A DNA stretch of 63,458 bases, from positions 1 through 63,458 of the forward strand of contig DAHUXR010000011.1 of assembly GCA_027307045.1 (NCBI GenBank), read 5' to 3'. Below are positions 26,116-34,421 of the stretch, one piece after another. The position numbers and the translations under genes were made by a program. Position 1 is the first letter of the stretch. Each line of letters starts with the position of its first letter. Under the pieces are notes generated by a model. That model was not told the origin of the DNA. It ran no database searches and saw nothing but the letters and a program-made list of their open reading frames with translations. The stretch comes from Acidobacteriaceae bacterium (lineage in GTDB: Bacteria > Acidobacteriota > Terriglobia > Terriglobales > Acidobacteriaceae).

Positions 26116-26647
26116 TCAGTTTTTCGCGGTTACCCTCTCATGGCGCACTTGTCGCCAGACTCCGTGCTCGCGCACAGAGAACATAAGATTGCTTTGTGCA
26201 TGGAAACGCAGGATAGTTGGCCCACCGGAACGCGGAGGTAATACCATTGGCCTGAGAGTACCGCCGTTATTTGCCCAAGTCAACAAAGTTCCTGCGGCTT
26301 TTACACCGCTTTAACATTAGATGCTCGACCGCGGCTTTCGGCGGCAGGATTAAGCGTCTAGCGCCTCCGCCCTTTTCCAATTTCCGATCATCAGGTTAAC
26401 GCCGTCATGGCATTATCTCTCCACATCTCTCTCAGCTCCGATTTCCGAAGTCACGTGGCTAAGACGGCGTTAATCCCTCTCCGTCTCTGCTCAGCTCGAT
26501 CTCCAGAATCTTGCGGCTAAGGCATTTAATCTTTCCCATATCTCTGTCCGTTCCATTTCTGGCTTGACGTGCCTCTGGCGCTAAATAATCTCTTTTCGTC
26601 TTTACCGGTCGCCCAAACACATGGCACCATGATTTGAGAGGCGGGGC
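26116..26647. other. 532-base gap with degenerate repeats, no gene seen
   Basis: No reading frame here looks like protein. From about 26385 the DNA consists of loosely repeated units of 55-65 bases built on GGCTAAG-NN-NGCRTTAATC followed by a pyrimidine-rich TCTCCRTCTCTGCTCAGCTC stretch (26395-26450, 26455-26512, 26514-26578, 26579-26600). TTAACGCCGTC at 26397 and GACGGCGTTAA at 26463 form an 11-base inverted pair. The gap separates the divergent phoH and Sm-like genes, so it must also hold both promoters, which I cannot place. Confidence 0.45.
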
Positions 26648-26878
26648 ATGAAAATTTCCGATCTTAAGGCCTTTGTAGATAAGACCGTAACCCTGCGAAT
26701 GACTGACGGCGAGGTTATAAAGGCTCGTGTGGACTGGTTCAGCGAAGAATATGACGACATTATTGTCGATGTGCTGGAATCCACGCGCTCGCAACCGTAT
26801 GACCCCGCTTGTGCGTACACTATTGCTGCTGCTGAAATCGTTCAGCCGAAGTCTCTCCCTAAAGACGATCTAGACTGA
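26648..26878 (+). CDS. small Sm-like-fold protein, function unknown
   Basis: The 76-residue acidic protein contains VTLRMTDGEVIKARVDWF followed by YDDIIVDVLES, which resembles the Sm1 strands of LSm/Hfq-type small barrels (a strand, a turn with DG, a long bent strand, then an acidic turn). It is far too short of recognisable Sm2 to be called Hfq. A GAGGCGGGG ribosome binding site precedes the ATG. It stands alone, divergent from phoH. Real gene status is likely; the fold assignment is tentative. Confidence 0.6.
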   Translation: MKISDLKAFVDKTVTLRMTDGEVIKARVDWFSEEYDDIIVDVLESTRSQPYDPACAYTIAAAEIVQPKSLPKDDLD

Positions 26879-26880
26879 CT

Positions 26881-26970
26881 TCTTCCTGATCTGCGCCCAT
26901 CTGCGCAATCTGCGGCCACAGCCGGGTTCGTTGCTTAAATCTGCGGCGAGCCTCTCCCCACACGCCATTG
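26881..26970. repeat. direct repeat copy 1, flanking a lipoprotein gene
   Basis: This stretch and 27409-27514 share about 85% of their bases in order, beginning TCTTCCTGATCTGCGCCCAT and continuing through CTGCGGCCA, AGCCGGGTTCGTTG and CGCCATTGACC. Within each copy ATCTGCG recurs several times. The two copies lie in the same direction on both sides of the lipoprotein gene at 27004-27394. Confidence 0.75.
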
Positions 26971-27003
26971 ACCGCGTCAACTGCTTATCTTAAGCCGCAA
27001 GCC

Positions 27004-27394
27004 TTAAAGACAATTCGTATACATCCCAACCACCACCGGCTTGGACTTCACATTGCCCGATTCATCCAGATCGACCCTGAGCCCAATCAACGCTTCATCC
27101 GTGCCACATCCATTTGGCGAGCACCCCAGGGTGTAAATCGTCCCAGTTGCACTGGAATGATCAAAGGTAATCGGAAACTTATTTTCTGCGAAAAACCGGA
27201 CTACATCCTCCTTCCTCGCGCCAATTTTCAGTTGTTCGAGCGCCGCTTGCTCCAGCGACTTCACTCGTGCCTGAAGCAACACCGCGTTGCTTGCAGGCAG
27301 TTGATCTATATCGGCAACCCGCCATCAACCCGCACAGTAAGGTGACCGCCATCCCGGCAAAGAACGCTCTTTTCGTTCCATTCATGCCGCTCAT
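27004..27394 (-). pseudogene. lipoprotein gene with an apparent frameshift
   Basis: From ATG 27394 (AAGGA six bases upstream) the frame encodes a lipoprotein signal peptide, MNGTKRAFFAGMAVTLLCGL then MAGC, with a good lipobox. Just after it, that frame becomes low-quality, while the neighbouring frame opens as DIDQLPASNAVLLQARVKSL and runs to TGA-free stop at 27004 with clearly protein-like sequence ending GMYTNCL. A one-base change around 27315-27330 would join them into one protein of about 128 residues. Either the gene is broken or the assembly has an error. The mature part is unrecognised. A GTG at 27282 could restart translation but has no ribosome binding site. Confidence 0.6.
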
Positions 27395-27408
27395 TCTAAG
27401 TCCTTCTC

Positions 27409-27514
27409 TCTTCCTGATCTGCGCCCATCTGCGTAATCTGCGGCCAAAGCCGGGTTCGTTGCGCCAATCTGCGGCAAGCCTCCCACCCGTCTCCCACCCG
27501 TCCCGCCATTGACC
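27409..27514. repeat. direct repeat copy 2, flanking a lipoprotein gene
   Basis: Second copy of the element at 26881-26970, with a small internal expansion (CCCACCCGTCTCCCACCCGT at 27482-27501) before CGCCATTGACC. It lies between the lipoprotein start and rpsT. The pair could recombine to delete the lipoprotein gene. Confidence 0.75.
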
Positions 27515-27596
27515 CAGGCCCATAAACCCAAGTAAAATAGCATCTTCGGCTTGACCCTCCGAAAAAACTCTTTTTGATAGGAACCATACAGTCACA

Positions 27597-27863
27597 ATGG
27601 CAAATCATTTTTCTGCGGTGAAGCGCGCCCGCCAAACCACCAAACGCACGGAAGACAACCGCTCCAACACCTCCCGTCTGCGCACGGCGCTGCGCAAGCT
27701 GCGTGAGACCATGGCCACCGGCGACTCCAAGGCCGCAAATGAGGCCTTCGGCAGCACCGTCTCCATGATCGATAAAGCCGTGAAAAAGGGCGTCATCCAC
27801 AAGAACACCGGCTCGCGCTATAAATCCCGTCTCAGCGCTCGCGTGGCAGCGGTAAAGAAGTAA
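27597..27863 (+). CDS. rpsT: 30S ribosomal protein S20
   Basis: The 88-residue, strongly basic protein matches S20: MANHFSAVKRARQTTKRTED, the central LRTALRKLRETMATGD and the closing KKGVIHKNTGSRYKSRLSAR. S20 binds 16S rRNA helices early in 30S assembly. It is monocistronic as usual. The upstream 60 bases contain the T-rich element CCGAAAAAACTCTTTTTGAT, which may be part of a leader; no strong ribosome binding site is seen. Confidence 0.97.
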   Translation: MANHFSAVKRARQTTKRTEDNRSNTSRLRTALRKLRETMATGDSKAANEAFGSTVSMIDKAVKKGVIHKNTGSRYKSRLSARVAAVKK

Positions 27864-27961
27864 ACTTTCAGGATTTTCGCGAGCGTAGTTCCCACTCCCA
27901 ACCAAGTTCGCGGTCTATTGGTTTTGTAGCCGGTTCTTTTCTCCCGATATGGAGCCAATCC

Positions 27962-28591
27962 ATGACCAATAAGCACGAACTTGTAAATGCGATCCATCCT
28001 GAGGACGTTGCGGCGCTCACCAAAGATACGAATGCTGGCCCAGCAAAACTTGAGTTGACCGCCGCCGAACGCAATGATGAGCTGCTTCCTCAGCCGCTGG
28101 TAAAGATCGTGAATTACAAAACTGGTGACGTTACGCAGGCATCACTGGCGCAACTCAACCAGCAGATGCGCGATTTTCGCAAGGTCATCCTGCTCATTGA
28201 AGACCAGCCCGCCTTTTCTGACACTTGCACCAGGGCCCTGCATGATCTGGGTTATGACGGCGTGCAGCTCATCACCCATGTAATGCAGGCTGAGAACCAT
28301 CTGGACGATATCGTCTCTAACCTGACTGAAGCCCCCGCAGCCATCGTGCTGGACCTGGGCCTTGGCCTGGATAGCGGCTTTACTCTGCTGCGCAAATGCC
28401 ACGCTGAGCCGCGGTTGCAGCAGGTCCCGATTCTGGTCTGGACGAAACATACTGACGATCTTTCAAAAACGTTCAGCAATTATCTTGGAGTCAAGGATTT
28501 TCTGGTGAAATCCGGCGATCCCCAGCTTCTGCGCGACGCCCTGAAACGGCTCATGGCCTCAAACACAGCCCAGAGATCTAAATCCGCCTGA
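27962..28591 (+). CDS. response regulator with N-terminal extension, no output domain
   Basis: A 209-residue protein. Residues 1-70 are of unknown fold; residues 73-200 are a receiver domain with E80/D81 (LLIEDQPAF), phospho-acceptor D131 (IVLDLGLGLDSGF), T161 (VWTKHTD) and K183 (FLVKSGD). No DNA-binding or enzymatic domain follows. No kinase is adjacent on this strand, so its partner is unknown; the kinase at 29538-31454 is read from the other strand and has its own regulator. Confidence 0.85.
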   Translation: MTNKHELVNAIHPEDVAALTKDTNAGPAKLELTAAERNDELLPQPLVKIVNYKTGDVTQASLAQLNQQMRDFRKVILLIEDQPAFSDTCTRALHDLGYDGVQLITHVMQAENHLDDIVSNLTEAPAAIVLDLGLGLDSGFTLLRKCHAEPRLQQVPILVWTKHTDDLSKTFSNYLGVKDFLVKSGDPQLLRDALKRLMASNTAQRSKSA

Positions 28592-28665
28592 GCTGCTCCC
28601 ACCCCTTTTCATCTTGTCATCCTGAGCAAGCCGAGCGATCCCGCGCAGCGGGAGAGTCAGGGTGC

Positions 28666-28792
28666 GTCGAAGGACTCCGAGGATGCTTATGGTGACCAAG
28701 CCGTGTCAGGGAGGTCTTACTGAAATCGCTGATGGGCGCGCAGTCGAAGGATCCCGAGGATATATCCATCACCATGCCGCGTCAGGGAGTTC
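28666..28792. repeat. tandem imperfect 50-base repeats in an intergenic gap
   Basis: GTCGAAGGACTCCGAGGATG at 28666 and GTCGAAGGATCCCGAGGATA at 28743 begin two copies of a unit of about 50 bases that both go on to ...GCCGYGTCAGGGAG. A third, partial copy (CACCAGGGAGTTCCAGCGAG) follows near 28840. Just before them is CGATCCCGCGCAGCGGGAG, a small hairpin. The gap 28592-28920 otherwise shows nothing; the open frames across it are repeat-driven. Confidence 0.65.
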
Positions 28793-28920
28793 TCTCGCGA
28801 CACATGGGGCTTTTCTTCGCACCGACTTTACCCTGCACCAGGGAGTTCCAGCGAGAGACCATGCTTTTTGCGTTTTTCCTGGCATTTCCGCTGACCCGCC
28901 ACTCCGTGGTGGTGGCCCGC

Positions 28921-29541
28921 TTATCGCTGCTTGACCAACTCGTCTGAAAGCAGGCGCGCTTTCACCGCCAGCGTGTGAGCGCGCGCCGGATCGTTTTCCG
29001 TGGTGGCGGTGCGGCTTTGCTTGATGAATTCCCTGATCTGCGCCCGCATCGCTTCCTCGTCTTTCGATAGCGTGCGTGTGATCCCGTTCAGGTTTGCTTC
29101 CGCTCCCTGAAGAAGCTGGTCTGTTGAAGCCTGGCTGTTTCCCCCGTCAGCGGGCGTCGGACCCGGGGAAATCTGGCCCGTCTGCGCCGGAGTGGGTGCG
29201 GGCTCCGCCGGAATGATTTTCCTGGGATTGTTGTGTGCCACTTCAGATTTCTCGCCCGGCTTCTTCGTTGCCGCATGGCGCGTGTGTTTGGGCTTGGTCT
29301 TTTCCGCCGTCTTTTCCCCGGCTTGGGGCTGCTCGGCCGGTGTTGCTGTTGGCTGCGCTTCTGGCTGTTGCGCGGGTTGCGCTTCTGCTTCGGCGGGTGT
29401 GGGCGTCGCCTCGGGAGTTGCCGTCGTGGGCGGCGGTTGCTGCGGCATCACCAGGACCGGCTTCTTATGCTCGCAGCCGATTGAAATCAGCGCGAGCAAT
29501 AATACGCCGGCGGCTGCCGGATTTAGACGAAGTGCTTTCAT
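28921..29541 (-). CDS. proline/alanine-rich lipoprotein coupled to a sensor kinase
   Basis: The 206-residue protein has a lipoprotein signal (VLLLALISIGC, lipidated cysteine near residue 23), a long disordered linker rich in P, A, T, Q and E with a lysine/histidine-rich patch (residues 85-105), and a helical C-terminal part from residue 135 (NLNGITRTLSKDEEAMRAQI). No family recognised. Its ATG overlaps the TGA of the kinase gene as ATGA, so it is made together with the kinase. It may sense or anchor something at the envelope for that system. Confidence 0.8.
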   Translation of the reverse strand: MKALRLNPAAAGVLLLALISIGCEHKKPVLVMPQQPPPTTATPEATPTPAEAEAQPAQQPEAQPTATPAEQPQAGEKTAEKTKPKHTRHAATKKPGEKSEVAHNNPRKIIPAEPAPTPAQTGQISPGPTPADGGNSQASTDQLLQGAEANLNGITRTLSKDEEAMRAQIREFIKQSRTATTENDPARAHTLAVKARLLSDELVKQR

Positions 29542-31454
29542 GCCTTGCTGACCGAATCCTCTTTTGCTGCCGCTTTTGCTATCGCGGGCACGTCTCCGTT
29601 GGCGGCGGCCTCCGCCAGCGGGAAGCGCAGGTAAAACGTGGTCCCATGATCGATGATGGAAGTAAACTCCACCGATCCATGATGCATCTGCACCACCCGA
29701 TAAGCCATGGCCAGGCCTATCCCGCTTCCGCCCGTCTTTGTAGTGAAGTATAGATTAAAAATCTTGTCGCGGATATTCTCCGGAATGCCCGCGCCCTGGT
29801 CGCGAACGCTGATCAGCGCGCTGTCGCCATCGCGCTTCACCGTCAGTCGCAACGTGCCTCCATCGGGCATGGCCTGCACGCCGTTCAAAACGATATTTAA
29901 CAGCGCCTGCTTCACCAGGTCGGCGTCAATGCGCACGGGCAGCGCATCCGGAGTGGCTTCGCGCTCTATCAGCACCTGATGCTTTTCCGCCGCCGGTGAC
30001 GCAAGGCTCACCACGTCCTCCACCAGCTTGCGCATGTCCAGATCGTTCAGCCGCAGCTCCACCGGACGGGTAAAGTCCACCAGCGTTTGCACCACGCGGT
30101 CCAGCCGCTGGATTTCACTGCTGATTACGTCCACGTGGCGGCGCGTGTCCGGATCGATTTCCTTCATCTTCTGCCGCAACACTTCCAGGTGCACCACAAT
30201 GGCGTTGATGGGATTCTTTACTTCATGCGCCACGCCCGAAGTAAGCCTGCCAATGGCGGAGAGCCGCCGCGAAAGCTCGATCTCATCCTCAATGCGATGC
30301 ACGGACTCGGCGTCGCGCAGCGTGAGCAGCGCGCCAATGCGCTCACCGTGTTCCTCAATAAAGTCGAGCGAAATCTGTATGTTCCGTCCCTGCGCATCTT
30401 CTATGTCTTCCTGGCCCACGGCCTCGCGCGAAGCAAATGCATCCAGGACTTTGCGCCCCAGAATCGATTCACGCGAGAAAATCTCTTCCGGCTGGCGTCC
30501 CAGCATCTCACCGCGCGCCTTGCCGATAAATCGCTCTGCTGAAGCGCTGACCAGCACCGCATTGGAGTCGCTGGTAAACAGCATTACGCCGTCCTGCAGG
30601 TTGGCCATCATCTGGTCAAGGTTTTCCTTCAGGGCAGAGAAGACCTCTTTCACGTCGCGCATCTGCCGGCCCAGTCGCTCGATCTTGGTGGCGACCGTGC
30701 CGTATTCGTCGGAGCGCTTTTGCGGAGTGGCTACCAGGTCAGCCTTGCCGGAGCTGATCAGATCAAGCCGCCGGCTGATGGCGGCCAGCGGTCGCAGCGC
30801 AAGGTTTGAAAGTCCTGCCGCCAGAATCATGCTGATCAGGATGGCCGTGCCGGAAAAAATCAGCGCGCGGCGGATTTGCGGCTGAATGTCCTGCTTAAGG
30901 AACGCGGTATAAACGCCAACGCGCACTTCGCCAAACGGCTTGCCCGTTGCCGTATGGATCAAAGGCAGGCGCACGTCATAGGCGCGCGCCGGGCCGTAAA
31001 TCAGCTTCAATTGCTGGCGAAGTCCGCTGTCCAGCACGTTCTTGAAATCTTCTCGTGCGGGAATCACCGTGCCCTGAAGCGCCGGATTCGTATGCAGCAG
31101 CGCCAGGCCGTCTGCGTCCACAATGCTCACGTCAAGAATGTTGGGTGAATCGCCGGTCACCGATTCCAGAAGCGCGGTGATGCCGCTATCGTATTGCAGC
31201 AACTCCTGCACCGCTGCTTCAACCTGTTTGGGATCGTTCAGGTCAATCTTGGAACTGCTCAGGTCCACGCCCATGGCCGGTTTTGATACGGCAAAGACGT
31301 GCAGCTTGATCACGTCAGCCACCTGATAAACCTCATGGATGCGCTGATGCACCACTTCCGAAATGTAAAGCGTCGAAAGCGTGGCCACAATCGCCACCAC
31401 CATGGCGGTGATGGCGAAAACCAGCTTGGTTTTCAGGCTCAAGGCAGGCATCAT
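29538..31454 (-). CDS. membrane sensor histidine kinase (NtrB/AtoS-like)
   Basis: A 638-residue kinase. Transmembrane helices at about 11-31 and 199-221 enclose a periplasmic sensor region of some 165 residues; a HAMP linker (residues 218-275), a PAS domain (280-385), HisKA with H410 in SGVAHEVKNPINAI, and HATPase_c (NIVLNGVQAMPDGG, DQGAGIPENI, GSGIGLAMAYRVV) follow. It lies 76 bases downstream of an NtrC-type regulator gene, its likely target, and overlaps a lipoprotein gene at its end. The ligand is unknown. Confidence 0.94.
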   Translation of the reverse strand: MMPALSLKTKLVFAITAMVVAIVATLSTLYISEVVHQRIHEVYQVADVIKLHVFAVSKPAMGVDLSSSKIDLNDPKQVEAAVQELLQYDSGITALLESVTGDSPNILDVSIVDADGLALLHTNPALQGTVIPAREDFKNVLDSGLRQQLKLIYGPARAYDVRLPLIHTATGKPFGEVRVGVYTAFLKQDIQPQIRRALIFSGTAILISMILAAGLSNLALRPLAAISRRLDLISSGKADLVATPQKRSDEYGTVATKIERLGRQMRDVKEVFSALKENLDQMMANLQDGVMLFTSDSNAVLVSASAERFIGKARGEMLGRQPEEIFSRESILGRKVLDAFASREAVGQEDIEDAQGRNIQISLDFIEEHGERIGALLTLRDAESVHRIEDEIELSRRLSAIGRLTSGVAHEVKNPINAIVVHLEVLRQKMKEIDPDTRRHVDVISSEIQRLDRVVQTLVDFTRPVELRLNDLDMRKLVEDVVSLASPAAEKHQVLIEREATPDALPVRIDADLVKQALLNIVLNGVQAMPDGGTLRLTVKRDGDSALISVRDQGAGIPENIRDKIFNLYFTTKTGGSGIGLAMAYRVVQMHHGSVEFTSIIDHGTTFYLRFPLAEAAANGDVPAIAKAAAKEDSVSKA

Positions 31455-31530
31455 TCACTTCTTAGCGCGCAACTTGCTATGTTTTCATTTGCCATCTTCA
31501 GCTATCGCCACGGCAAATGCAAAGGGTCTT

Positions 31531-32925
31531 TTAGGCGCCGTCGCTGGCCACGGCGGAAGCGCTTCCGTATTCCTTCAGTTTATTGTGCAGCGTCTTCAGG
31601 CTGATTCCCAGAACTTCCGCGGCGCGCGTCTTATTGTTATTGTTCGCCGCCAGCGTCTTTAGGATGAGCATTTTTTCGGCCTCACCCACCGTGGTTCCCA
31701 CTTCCAGCCGTATTCCTTCGCCATCGCTCGCCGGGACGCGAACGCCCATGTTGCCAAAGTTCGGCGGCAGATGGCGCTGGTCCAGCAGTGTGCCGTCACA
31801 AACTATCACGCCGCGCTCCATGGTGTTGCGCAGTTCCCGCACATTGCCCGGCCAGTTATGGTTCTGGAACATTTGCAGAACATGGTCCGCCACGCCCGCC
31901 ACCTTGCGGCCATGCTTGGCGTTCATGTCGGCGAGCAGCGCGTCCACCAGTTGCGGAATATCTTCTTTGTGGTCGCGCAACGGCGGCAGGTGGATATTGA
32001 AAACGTTGAGCCGATAATAAAGATCGCCGCGCAACTCGCCTTTGGCGACGGCTTCTTCTGGAACTTTATTCGTGGCCGCCAGCACTCGCACGTCGACGGG
32101 TGTTTCTACCTTGCTTCCCAGACGGCGAAGCTTGCGGTCTTCCAGCACGCGCAACAGCTTGGCTTGCGTTGCGGCAGGCATCTCGCCGATTTCATCCAGC
32201 AGCAGCGTGCCTTCCTCGGCCAGCTCAAAGCATCCTGCGCGGCGCTCCATCGCTCCGGTAAACGCGCCTTTTTCGTGGCCAAAGATTTCGCTTTCAATCA
32301 GCGTTTCCGGAATCGCCGAGCAGTTGATGGCGACAAAAGGCTTGTTCTTGCGCGGGCTCAGGTCATGGATCGTGCGCGCCACCATCTCTTTGCCGGTTCC
32401 GCTCTCCCCGGTAATCAGCACGGACGCAGTGCTGGGCGCCACCATCTCAATCAGGTGAAAAATCTCCTGCATCGGCCGTGACGATCCAACCATCTGGCCG
32501 AAGACGCCGGTATCGCGCAGCTTCTTTTTTGTGACTTCCAGCTCCACCGTGGTGCCGCGCTGCCGGGAAGCGTTCTGCAAAATCTGCCGCAGCCGCGCTG
32601 GGTCCACCGGCTTCTGGATAAAGTCATACGCGCCAGCCTTCATGGCATCCACGGCGACATCTATGCTGCCCTGGGCCGTCAGCAACACCACGGCGATCTG
32701 CTGCGGCTGGTCAGAAAGCCGCTGCAACAGCTCCATGCCGTCCATGCGCGGCATTTTGAAGTCGGTTACCACGATTCCCGGCGACCATGTGGCTACTTTT
32801 TCCAGGCCTTCCAACCCGTCTTTGGCCGTATCGGTTCGGTAGCCCCACGCGGAGACCAGCTCGGCCAAGCCGGAGCGTTCGTTTTCTTCGTCTTCCACAA
32901 TCAGGACTTTTTCTTGTGTGCTCAA
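31531..32925 (-). CDS. sigma54-dependent response regulator (NtrC family)
   Basis: The 464-residue regulator has a receiver domain (E11/D12, phospho-acceptor D55 in IVVTDFKMPRMDG), an AAA+ domain with Walker A GESGTGKEMVA, the sigma54-contacting GAFTGA loop and Walker B LLLDEIGEMP, and a C-terminal Fis-type helix-turn-helix (NNNNKTRAAEVLGISLKTLH). Phosphorylated, such proteins open sigma54 promoters. It leads the regulator-kinase-lipoprotein operon. I looked for a sigma54 consensus in the flanking gaps and saw no convincing one. Confidence 0.96.
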   Translation of the reverse strand: MSTQEKVLIVEDEENERSGLAELVSAWGYRTDTAKDGLEGLEKVATWSPGIVVTDFKMPRMDGMELLQRLSDQPQQIAVVLLTAQGSIDVAVDAMKAGAYDFIQKPVDPARLRQILQNASRQRGTTVELEVTKKKLRDTGVFGQMVGSSRPMQEIFHLIEMVAPSTASVLITGESGTGKEMVARTIHDLSPRKNKPFVAINCSAIPETLIESEIFGHEKGAFTGAMERRAGCFELAEEGTLLLDEIGEMPAATQAKLLRVLEDRKLRRLGSKVETPVDVRVLAATNKVPEEAVAKGELRGDLYYRLNVFNIHLPPLRDHKEDIPQLVDALLADMNAKHGRKVAGVADHVLQMFQNHNWPGNVRELRNTMERGVIVCDGTLLDQRHLPPNFGNMGVRVPASDGEGIRLEVGTTVGEAEKMLILKTLAANNNNKTRAAEVLGISLKTLHNKLKEYGSASAVASDGA

Positions 32926-33216
32926 ACGCTTCCCCTATGTGTAGAGATTATCACCGGGCCCAGTTTCCTTCGAGCGGGTACTCTGGCTTAGATGGCAAAC
33001 CGTGTAAAAAAGTCTATTAGGCATCTAACCCTTTGAATGTATTGAACTTAAAATCCAGAGTAGACGCTTTTTGTGCCTTTTGCATCTCAATTGGTGACAG
33101 GGAAACCGGTTCTTTGCGAACTGGATTCTGAACGCAAATCTTTCAGGCCCGAATTTTAAATTCAGATTGTCTGACCCAGGGATTTTCAAAACTTTCAATA
33201 CCAAGAGAGGAAAAGA

Positions 33217-34212
33217 TTGAATATGAGGATATTTTGTATGGCCGCGATTATGGCAGGCTTGGTCGCGACGGGTGCCACTGCGCAAACCTCGGCGGGCGGT
33301 TCGGCGTCCGGCAACGCTTCAGTGGCTCCCGGTCAGGCGAGCGCTGGAGCCAACGCCAGCCAGAGCGCGCAGACTCCGGCCGCGTCAACCGGCGTAAATG
33401 GCGCAGCTAACGCTCAGGCATCGCATCCCAATGAGAACAAGAAGGACGATAAAACTTCTGCCGCTGCGGGCAACAACAGCGCAGCTGGCGTCAATGGCGC
33501 TTCCTCAGCGCTGAGCAGCGGGACGACTCTGCAAGCTGAACTGACAAAAGCGATTGACGCTAAAAAAGCAAAGCCCGGTGACGAAGTCACGGCCAAGCTG
33601 ACTCAGGACGTGAAGAGTTCTGGTCACGTGGTGTTGCACAAAGGGACAAAACTTGTCGGGCACGTAACCGAGGCGCAAGCCAGAAGCAAAGAGAACAGAG
33701 AGTCCAAGCTGGGAATAGCTTTTGATAAAGCGATGTTAAAGGGCGGAGAGCAAATGGCATTCACCGGCGTCATTCAAGCGCTGGCGGCCCCGGTGCAGGG
33801 CTCGCTTTCTGCGGCCACAGATGAGGGTGGGAACCTGGGATCGGGAATGGGTAGCGGCACTGCCATGGGCGGCGGACGCAACGGCGGAGGCGGCATTGCT
33901 CCCATGGGTGGCGGCGCAGTCAACTCAACGCTGGGAACTGCTACTAATACCGTGAATAACACCGCCGGATCAGTTACGAACACAGCGACCGGCGCAGTGA
34001 ACGGATCGGTAACCCAGGCAACGGGCGTGGCAGCAAATGGCGCCATCAACTCCGCGACCCGCGGCGTGGTGGGAATGCAGGGAGTAGCGCTGAACACAGT
34101 GACTACCGGCAACGCTCAAGGTTCGGTCGTCAGCTCGGCCACCAAAAACGTGAAGTTAGATACCGGAACGCAAATGATTTTGCAGGTGACCGGTTCTGCC
34201 GCGGCACACTAA
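33217..34212 (+). CDS. exported Ala/Gly/Asn/Thr-rich protein of unknown function
   Basis: A 331-residue protein with a signal peptide (FCMAAIMAGLVATGATAQ). A low-complexity segment rich in A, S, G and N follows to residue 100. Residues 105-195 look folded: TTLQAELTKAIDAKKAKPGD, a KLTQDVKSSGHVVLHKGTKL strand-turn-strand pattern, and VTEAQARSK. The last 130 residues are glycine- then asparagine/threonine-rich. Similar secreted proteins are common in acidobacteria; function unknown. TTG 33217 has GAGAGG at ideal spacing; ATG 33223 is the alternative. CCAGAGTAGA upstream (near 33055) recurs before the two lectin-like genes. Confidence 0.78.
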   Translation: MNMRIFCMAAIMAGLVATGATAQTSAGGSASGNASVAPGQASAGANASQSAQTPAASTGVNGAANAQASHPNENKKDDKTSAAAGNNSAAGVNGASSALSSGTTLQAELTKAIDAKKAKPGDEVTAKLTQDVKSSGHVVLHKGTKLVGHVTEAQARSKENRESKLGIAFDKAMLKGGEQMAFTGVIQALAAPVQGSLSAATDEGGNLGSGMGSGTAMGGGRNGGGGIAPMGGGAVNSTLGTATNTVNNTAGSVTNTATGAVNGSVTQATGVAANGAINSATRGVVGMQGVALNTVTTGNAQGSVVSSATKNVKLDTGTQMILQVTGSAAAH

Positions 34213-34228
34213 CCCTCAGCTCTCTTTC

Positions 34229-34264
34229 AGCGGTCAAGTTTCAAACTTGGCCGCTGTTTCTTTT
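34229..34264 (+). terminator. intrinsic terminator after the Ala/Gly-rich protein gene
   Basis: AGCGGTCAAGTTT-C-AAACTTGGCCGCT folds into a 13-base stem with one G-T pair, followed by GTTTCTTTT. It begins 16 bases after the stop codon at 34212. Confidence 0.85.
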
Positions 34265-34421
34265 GCCATCGCGAATAAGAATGCACTGCAATCCGCGTCC
34301 ATCCACCAACGAAACGCTGACGATCCCACGCCTTCAATGTTTTGCGGAGGATGGGCCCGCCGGTTCGCGTTTTGCCTTTCCGGCTACGGCGATGTCGCGC
34401 GATCACGGCGATCTTCTGGGT

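Noticed and set aside
28662-28947. Two overlapping open frames in the gap after the receiver gene
   Set aside because: They are produced by the tandem repeat and run into the lipoprotein gene; no ribosome binding site.
32926-33216. sigma54 promoter before the Ala/Gly-rich protein gene
   Set aside because: TGGCAAACCGTG at 32993 lacks the required GC doublet at correct spacing to TTGC; not supportable.
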